Assembly: GCA_020072565.1 (NCBI GenBank)
Contig: JAIQGI010000022.1
Span: 25,709 to 89,708 of the forward strand
DNA length: 64,000 bases
Direction: 5' to 3'
Origin: Terriglobia bacterium
GTDB taxonomy: Bacteria; Acidobacteriota; UBA6911
Part shown: piece after piece, positions 58,759 to 64,000 of the stretch
How the letters are laid out: each line of letters starts with the position of its first letter
How positions within the stretch are numbered: position 1 is the stretch's first letter
Made by a program: the position numbers and the translations under genes
The notes under the pieces: model-generated
The model's database searches: none
The model's input: the letters and a program-made list of their open reading frames with translations, nothing else
What the model was told of the DNA's origin: nothing

Positions 58759-58893
58759 TTGGTCGTGGTTTTGGCACTCGTGGGAGCGCTACCCAGGTGG
58801 TCGCATAGCAGAGAGTGGAATTATTTCCCAACCGGCGGGGTGGGTCTCGTTCTCTTCATCGCCGTCATCCTCTTATTCGTCGGTCGCAATTGA
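58759..58893 (+). CDS. DUF3309-type small membrane protein
   Basis: 44 residues from TTG 58759. The product LLVVVLALVGALPRWSHSRE then WNYFPTGGVGLVLFIAVILL and FVGRN fits the DUF3309 pattern (hydrophobic start, GALPxWxxSRxW, GGxGLVL, LLLGR). Codons GGA ACT CTT precede the TTG and would match the usual MGTL start, but the codon where Met is expected is CTT. The start may therefore be TTG or GTG slightly inside. Promoter G lies just upstream. Function of the family is unknown; members are often osmotic- or stress-linked. Confidence 0.65.
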   Translation: MVVVLALVGALPRWSHSREWNYFPTGGVGLVLFIAVILLFVGRN

Positions 58894-59114
58894 ACCGCGT
58901 GCCACCATCGAAACACCAGGCGGGTACATGCATCTAAGAGGCGGGCTTGACTGGGCAGGAGTTCCAGTACATTATCGAAAACAGCCGCATATAATAACGT
59001 GCGTGCGGCTGACCGGAGCCCAGGCTCCATAGAACCGGCTGGGCCTGGATCATGTCGGCAGGCAGGTAGAAGTTCAGATTCGGGAATAGGCCAGCGATTC
59101 CTGTGGAGGGTGCG

Positions 59115-59765
59115 ATGTCTCATGACCATGAGTCCAGCGGGCAGACGGTTGCCGCTACGCTGGGTTTGCGCCGGCGGGAGATTACCGACCAGCAGAGGCT
59201 GAAGTTTGAGGGGTATGCGGCGGAGATACTCGCGGCAATCGGGATGAACCTTGACACACCCGCGACCGCGGAGACGCCTCGTCGTTTCATCCAAGCCCTC
59301 TACGATGCCACGGAGGGGTACGACGGAGATCCGAAGTTGCTCAAGGTGTTTGCTACGGAATGCAGGGGCGGGCCGGACTGCCGCCTGAGCCAGGTTGTAG
59401 AAGGTCCAATCCAGTTTGTCGCCTTGTGTGAGCATCACGCCCTGCCATTCTATGGCCAGGCCTATGTCGGCTACATTGCACACGAGCACATCATCGGGAT
59501 TTCCAAGTTGACCCGTCTGGTGCGGCTGTTTGCACGACGATTTGCCGTGCAAGAACGGATCGGCCAGCAGATTGCGGACACTCTCAATGCCATGTTGCAG
59601 CCACACGGTGTCGCGGTGTATCTGGAAGCTCGACACCTCTGTGTGGAGATGCGGGGCGTCCGGGAAATGTCTCCCAAGACCCGCACCACGTTCTGGCGCG
59701 GGGAATACGACGGAAACTCATCCCTGCGTGAAGAGTTTCTTGTCGCTTGCGGCCTGAGAAAATAG
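59115..59765 (+). CDS. folE: GTP cyclohydrolase I
   Basis: 216 residues from MSHDHESSG; GGAGGG precedes this ATG and overlaps an alternative GTG at 59103. Zinc and active-site motifs are FVALCEHHALPFYGQAYVGY, IGISKLTRLVRLFARRFAVQ and LEARHLCVEMRGV. It converts GTP to dihydroneopterin triphosphate, the first step to folate and other pterins. It leads a run with a flavoprotein reductase, a pteridine-reductase-like SDR, folB and folK. Confidence 0.96.
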   Translation: MSHDHESSGQTVAATLGLRRREITDQQRLKFEGYAAEILAAIGMNLDTPATAETPRRFIQALYDATEGYDGDPKLLKVFATECRGGPDCRLSQVVEGPIQFVALCEHHALPFYGQAYVGYIAHEHIIGISKLTRLVRLFARRFAVQERIGQQIADTLNAMLQPHGVAVYLEARHLCVEMRGVREMSPKTRTTFWRGEYDGNSSLREEFLVACGLRK

Positions 59766-59786
59766 AGGACAGAGGAGGGTCCAGCC

Positions 59787-60977
59787 ATGGCGGAACATTA
59801 TTGTGACTACCTGATTGTTGGCGCAGGATTGGCAGCGGCGGCGGCTATTGAAGGGATCCGGGAACACGACCGCGACGGCTCCATAACTATGATCGGCGCG
59901 GAAAACCACCTTCCATATCACCGGCCGCCCTTGTCCAAAAAATTGTGGTTCGGCAAAACCGAAGTCAAAGATCTCTTTGTTCACGATCAGGCATTTTATG
60001 ATCATAATGGGGTTTCCTTCTTCCCGGGCAGGCGTGTTGTATCGCTGGATGCAAAAAGCCCGACGGCCACGGATAGCAAAGGGCAAAGCCATCGGTTCAA
60101 GAAACTGCTGCTGGCAACAGGTGGCGCGCCACAGAATCTCCCTATTCCCGGCGGGAAAATCGACGGAGTCTGCTACTACCGGTTCCTGGACGACTACCAG
60201 CGGATCAGACAACAGGCTGACGAAGGTAGATCCGCCATGATCATCGGCGGTGGATTCATCGGATCGGAAATGGCCGCCGCGCTCCGAATCAACAAGTTGA
60301 ATGTCACCATGGTCTACCCTGCTACGCACCTGTGCGACCGGGTGTTGCCTGCAGATCTGGGATTGGCAATGGAGCGGATCTATCAGGATCGAGGCATCAG
60401 GATTCTGAAAGGTCAAAAACCCACTTCTTTCGACCGGAAGGGATCAGCATTCTTCATCCGGACCAGTGGCGGCGCGCAGATCGAGTGCGACCTCCTGATC
60501 GTCGGCGTCGGCATAAAACCTGCCGTCGAACTGGCCGAAGCAGCGGGATTGAGAACCGGCGACGGCATCATCGTCAATGAATACCTGCAAACGTCTCATC
60601 CCAGCATCTACGCCGCCGGCGACAATGCCCGGTTCCCCTACCAGGCACTTGGACAGCAGGCCCGTGTCGAGCACTGGGACAATGCCCTCAACCAGGGCAA
60701 ACTTGCCGGACGGAATATGGCCGGAGCACACGAACCATTCACCTATATGCCGTATTTCTTCTCCGATCTTTTCGAGTTTGGATATGAGGCAGTCGGTGAT
60801 GTGAACTCTCAAATGGAGATCGTTGCGGATTGGCAGAAACAGCACGACACGGGCGTCATCTATTATCTGCGGAACCACAAAATTCGCGGCGTCATGATGT
60901 GCAATGTCTGGGATAAAGTGGATGCGGCGCGCCAGCTGATACTCCGCGGCGCAGATGCTACCGAACGCCTGGCCTGA
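59787..60977 (+). CDS. FAD-dependent NAD(P)H oxidoreductase (ferredoxin-reductase / AIF-like)
   Basis: 396 residues, 21 bp after folE. FAD-binding DYLIVGAGLAAAAAIEGI, NAD-binding MIIGGGFIGSEMAAALR and the second FAD motif IYAAGDNARFP are present. There is no redox CxxC pair, so it is not a disulfide reductase but resembles ferredoxin/rubredoxin reductases. The partner is unknown; position suggests a link to pterin reduction or simply cotranscription. Confidence 0.88.
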   Translation: MAEHYCDYLIVGAGLAAAAAIEGIREHDRDGSITMIGAENHLPYHRPPLSKKLWFGKTEVKDLFVHDQAFYDHNGVSFFPGRRVVSLDAKSPTATDSKGQSHRFKKLLLATGGAPQNLPIPGGKIDGVCYYRFLDDYQRIRQQADEGRSAMIIGGGFIGSEMAAALRINKLNVTMVYPATHLCDRVLPADLGLAMERIYQDRGIRILKGQKPTSFDRKGSAFFIRTSGGAQIECDLLIVGVGIKPAVELAEAAGLRTGDGIIVNEYLQTSHPSIYAAGDNARFPYQALGQQARVEHWDNALNQGKLAGRNMAGAHEPFTYMPYFFSDLFEFGYEAVGDVNSQMEIVADWQKQHDTGVIYYLRNHKIRGVMMCNVWDKVDAARQLILRGADATERLA

Positions 60978-61092
60978 GAATCGGGACGTTCGATAACTTT
61001 ATACGGGCGCTTGGGATCTCGTGATGCGCGCGCCCTGAATCCGGTGCCCATGCCCGGCACGGAGTCTCAGCCGGAGGCGAGGCGATTTTCTG

Positions 61093-61854
61093 ATGAGCAC
61101 AGAGAGCCTGCACGGCCAGACGGCGCTGGTAACCGGCGCGGCGAAGCGCATCGGCCGGGAGATTGCTTTGGCCCTCGCCCGTGCTGGTGTTAATGTGGCC
61201 GTGCACTTCCGGCATTCCGCGAGGCAAGCGGAGGAACTGCGCACGGAGCTGGCTTCACACGGAGTGATGGCGTGGCTCGTGGATGCGGATTTTAGCGATA
61301 TCGCGGCCGCCCAACGGCTGATCCCGGAAGTCGTCGAGGCGGCCGGGTCACTCGAAATTCTCGTGAACAGCGCTTCGCTGTTTCTCCCGAGCACCATCCA
61401 GAACATTGATTTTGCGGACCTGATGAACCAAATGCAGGTAAACGCGTGGGCGCCATTTGTGCTCAGCCGGGAGTTTGCCCGCCACATCGGTCGCGGGAAA
61501 ATCATCAATCTGCTTGATTCGCGGATTGTGGGAGACGACCGATCCCACGTGGCTTACATTCTCAGCAAGCAGGTTTTCGCCCTCCTGATGAAGATGACGG
61601 CGGTTGAATTTGCTCCCCGAATAACCGTGAACGGTGTGGCGCCCGGGTTGATTTTACCTCCCGTCGGTGAGGATGAGAGCTACCTGAACGATCTCGCGCG
61701 AAAGATCCCCCTCAAACGGCACGGGGAGCCGGCCGATATCGCCGACGCAGTTCTGTATCTACTCAAAAGCGACTTCATAACCGGCCAGGTGATTTTCGTG
61801 GATGGAGGCCGGCACCTCATGGAGCCAAATCGTGGACCGGATCATAATCACTGA
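61093..61854 (+). CDS. SDR-family oxidoreductase, pteridine reductase/FolM-like
   Basis: 253 residues. NADPH motif LVTGAAKRIGREIALALAR (the TGAAKRIG form typical of pteridine reductases), LVNSASLFLPS, and catalytic Tyr-Lys in HVAYILSKQVFAL. Ends with TGQVIFVDGGRHL. FolM-type enzymes reduce dihydrofolate or dihydromonapterin. Sitting just before folB and folK strongly supports a pterin substrate. Its 3' end overlaps the folB start. Confidence 0.85.
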   Translation: MSTESLHGQTALVTGAAKRIGREIALALARAGVNVAVHFRHSARQAEELRTELASHGVMAWLVDADFSDIAAAQRLIPEVVEAAGSLEILVNSASLFLPSTIQNIDFADLMNQMQVNAWAPFVLSREFARHIGRGKIINLLDSRIVGDDRSHVAYILSKQVFALLMKMTAVEFAPRITVNGVAPGLILPPVGEDESYLNDLARKIPLKRHGEPADIADAVLYLLKSDFITGQVIFVDGGRHLMEPNRGPDHNH

Positions 61855-62191
61855 CATTCGCGCCCGCTGCATCGTGGGCGTCAACAAAGACGAGCGCACC
61901 GAAAAACAGGATGTGACCGTCAACCTTTCCATCTACGCCGACCTCCGGAAGCCGGGGCGATCCGACAAGTTCGAAGATGCCATTGACTACCGAGCCATCA
62001 AGAAACGGGTGCTCAACCTGGTTGAGAACTCGAAATATTTCCTGCTTGAGGCGCTCGCGCAGGCCGTGGCGGATATCTGCCTCGAGACACCCGGCGTCAT
62101 CAAAGTCCATGTCCGGGTGGACAAGCCATCTGCCTTGCGCTTCGCCCGGAGCGTGAGCGTTGAGATATCACGGCAAAGAGGGGCGCAGTGA
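61832..62191 (+). CDS. folB: Dihydroneopterin aldolase
   Basis: About 119 residues from GTG 61832 (VDRIIITDIRARCIVGV), which keeps the conserved N-terminus; an ATG at 61820 or 61802 would add non-conserved residues. Family motifs: IVGVNKDERTEKQDVTVNL, DAIDYRAIKKRV and VHVRVDKPSALRFARSVSVE with the catalytic Lys. It cleaves dihydroneopterin to hydroxymethyl-dihydropterin. It overlaps the SDR gene at its start and folK at its end (GTGA). Confidence 0.9.
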   Translation: MDRIIITDIRARCIVGVNKDERTEKQDVTVNLSIYADLRKPGRSDKFEDAIDYRAIKKRVLNLVENSKYFLLEALAQAVADICLETPGVIKVHVRVDKPSALRFARSVSVEISRQRGAQ

Positions 62192-62718
62192 AGGTTCGCG
62201 CGTTCATAGCCGTGGGATCCAACATCAGGCCGGAAGAGAATGTGCGTACTGCCCTCCTAGCCCTGGCCCGGCAAGAGCAGATTGTTGCTGTTTCCACAAT
62301 CTATCGAACGGAACCGGAAGGCCGGCCCGATCAGCCGGATTTCTACAATTGCGTCGTCGAAATCAAGACGGACAAGACTCCTGAGGCGCTGAAATACCAG
62401 GTTCTCAGGCGCATCGAAGCCGGCCTCGGAAGGCAGCGGACTTCGGATAAGTTCGCGCCGCGTACCATCGACCTCGACTTGATGCTCTATGACGACCTGG
62501 TACTCGACACGGACAGCCTCGTACTGCCCGACCCCGAGATAGCCTCCAGGGCCTTCCTTGCCGCGTGTTTGAGCGAACTCGCACCGGACATGACGTTGCC
62601 GGGAACCACTTCATGGGTCACAGAGCTGGCTGCGCGTCTCCCTCAAGACCATATGCACCCACTCGAAGACTATACGGCCCAGATAAGGAGAGACATGTAT
62701 TTCTTAGGACGCGGATAA
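62188..62718 (+). CDS. folK: Hydroxymethyl-dihydropterin pyrophosphokinase (HPPK)
   Basis: 176 residues from GTG 62188, overlapping the folB stop by four bases. HPPK motifs: AFIAVGSNIRPEENVRTAL, STIYRTEP, QPDFYNCVVEI and the Mg-binding FAPRTIDLDLMLYDD. It makes the substrate of dihydropteroate synthase. No folP is visible, so that gene must be elsewhere. The region after it to ~62930 holds no supported gene. Confidence 0.95.
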   Translation: MKVRAFIAVGSNIRPEENVRTALLALARQEQIVAVSTIYRTEPEGRPDQPDFYNCVVEIKTDKTPEALKYQVLRRIEAGLGRQRTSDKFAPRTIDLDLMLYDDLVLDTDSLVLPDPEIASRAFLAACLSELAPDMTLPGTTSWVTELAARLPQDHMHPLEDYTAQIRRDMYFLGRG

Positions 62719-62929
62719 TCGCGGCTGGAGCAAAAACAATCCGTGTGCAAACACGCCCGGGCGCGTTTCCCTGCGTTCAGCCGTGTCCCGAAAAATAGGT
62801 TGCCCTGTTCATGAACCACTGTGCTTAGAGAAAAACTCGCTGAGTTAGGCGGCGGATTTGGGGCCGACGTAGAGGGCCACTTCCTCGTATTTCGCACGCC
62901 GGACGCGCTCGAGGCAGCCAACGGCCCAC

Positions 62930-63863
62930 AGCAAGACGTTTTTGATGACTCCAGAATCCACGCAGCGGCGTGGTCCGGTATTTCTTGTCCGGGGACCGGT
63001 AAAATTGGCAATCATCAATGTCGATCTCTTCCGGGCTGTGGAAGCTCAAACCAGGCTCAGTACTAATGAGGTAGCGTGTGGCAACTGGCGCTCTTGGCCT
63101 TTCCTGCAGACAGCGCCTGCCCACGGGCAGGCTCCTGCTTGTTATAGCTCCCCTCGGGTGGTTTCGGAGCTGGAATAGCCAGTTGATAAAAATGAAGGGC
63201 AGCAAGCTTAGAGGTAATCATGTCATCGCTGTTCCGCATGTATCCGAAACGGGCTTTGGCGCCCACCGGGAATTGCTCCTGGGTCAACCTGGGATCGAAA
63301 AATGTGCCCTTCCCATGCATCTGGGTATTGGCAACATAGGCGTTCCAATAGGTCACCGAGCCCCAGCCAGTGTATGTATGGAGGTTCACGCCGGCCAGGC
63401 CAAAGGCTGCTGGCAGCAACGTTGCCGCGGATTTCCCGTCTGGGCGAAATGCTTTGCCGTCCTGATCGAGTTCGGCATCGTACTTGCCCGGTCCCCAGCT
63501 GCCGAGAACTTTCTTTACGGTGGGCACATCGACACCCAATAAATCTGCTAGGGGTTGCAAGTTGGGCGCCAAAGAGACGATGGCCCCAACGTTAAGATCG
63601 CGGTTGGCCCAACCGTCCCGCCGGTGGCCGATGCCTGGAACGAGTGAGTCGTCCACCGTCGAGTGGCAAAAGGAGCACTGTATTCCAATAGACTTCAGAT
63701 TTCCCTTGGCATCGAAGAAGCCTGTGACACCCAAAACCGATTTCAGTTTGAGAAGCGCCAGAGTGGTGGCCGGGTCGTCAAGGTTGACCTTTCCTGCTTT
63801 CAATTGTTCAACCAAGGAGGACGGTAAAGCGTCCACATCCACCTTGAGGCCGACCGCTAGTCC
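62930..63863 (-). pseudogene. c-type (di-haem type) cytochrome, frameshifted and 5' truncated
   Basis: The minus-strand frame 63842-63063 has a haem-binding CSFCH (GIQCSFCHSTVDDS) and ends SASCHTLPH and stop, where a second CxxCH would stand with its first Cys replaced by Ser. The expected continuation reads on in the next frame: STEPGLSFHSPEEIDIDDCQ and SPDKKYRTTPLRGFWSHQK, to about 62938. The frame shifts near 63065-63075. Upstream the frame is closed at 63864-63866, so the N-terminus is gone exactly where AT-rich DNA begins. Probably a periplasmic electron-transfer protein, now dead. Confidence 0.75.
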
Positions 63864-63865
63864 CT

Positions 63866-64000
63866 AAACCAGTGTGATTTTTTGCTAGAAAAGCTGAAAC
63901 AACCCTGGAATGTGCTTCGTTATTGGTTATAATAGGAATTAGCATATAACTAATACAACCAAAAGGAGCACATTCCAGGTGAACAAAAGAAACCACAAAA
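63866..64000 (+). mobile_element. Probable left end of an insertion sequence (partial)
   Basis: AT-rich DNA abruptly follows the broken cytochrome. It contains a 12-bp inverted pair (CCTGGAATGTGC 63904-63915 and complement 63968-63979), a TATAAT at 63928-63933, an AGGAG site and a GTG at 63979 starting VNKRNHK, which runs off the window. This looks like the promoter and start of a transposase gene. The exact terminus and family cannot be told from this fragment. Confidence 0.5.

Overview
The window is GC-rich bacterial DNA, most like an environmental Acidobacteriota chromosome. This rests on an Oar-type TonB receptor tail at the left edge, CheB-CheR-PAS fusion sensors, a 303-residue exported protein that looks like a common acidobacterial type, and dense signalling genes. 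The phylum call is an inference. No rRNA, tRNA or CRISPR array was seen.

Layout. 1-9.5 kb: TonB receptor C-terminus, ECF sigma factor with a membrane partner, FGGY sugar kinase, histidine kinase/receiver pair, M28 peptidase, and a DEAD-box helicase that apparently starts at CTG. 9.6-11.8 kb: groES-groEL with a bidirectional terminator behind. 12-30 kb: a signalling block with a decayed sensor kinase, STAS protein, two Crp/Fnr regulators, site-2 protease, PAS kinase, two giant CheB-CheR-PAS proteins and a NarL regulator. It is interrupted at 22.1-24.4 kb by a toxin-antitoxin/restriction graveyard (VapC remnant, VapBC, internally deleted HepT with MNT, 5' fragment of a type ISP enzyme). 30-43.6 kb: envelope genes (YihY, AI-2E-type transporter, PLD-like protein, ABC exporter, phosphatase, zinc-dependent phospholipase C-like protein, Gln-rich exported protein). 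44-58.9 kb: a third Crp/Fnr paralogue, a P-type ATPase fragment, alpha-glucan phosphorylase, YSC84-like and GlsB-like stress proteins, a 2916-residue cyclic beta-glucan synthase and a DUF3309-type miniprotein. 59-62.7 kb: pteridine/folate genes (folE, flavoprotein reductase, FolM-like SDR, folB, folK). 62.9-64 kb: a frameshifted c-type cytochrome cut by AT-rich DNA that looks like the left end of an insertion sequence.

The main finding is a promoter family that unites the middle 48 kb. Eight intergenic sites share three TGAnCA-type direct repeats at 10- and 12-bp steps. A further 10 bp on, a TGAACTGACA-like block carries the -35, and a TATAA-like -10 follows 17-18 bp later. A ninth site keeps only the core promoter. 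They sit in front of groESL, the STAS gene, several exported or envelope proteins, the YSC84-like gene and the DUF3309 miniprotein. This looks like one stress/envelope regulon. The three near-identical Crp/Fnr paralogues are obvious candidate regulators, but the direct-repeat layout is not the usual palindrome of that family, so the link is unproven.

The window also shows much gene decay and local recombination: an 86-bp block shared by the glgP 3' end and the site-2 protease leader, a kinase-tail remnant before a CheB-CheR gene, and frameshifts in a receiver domain and a cytochrome.
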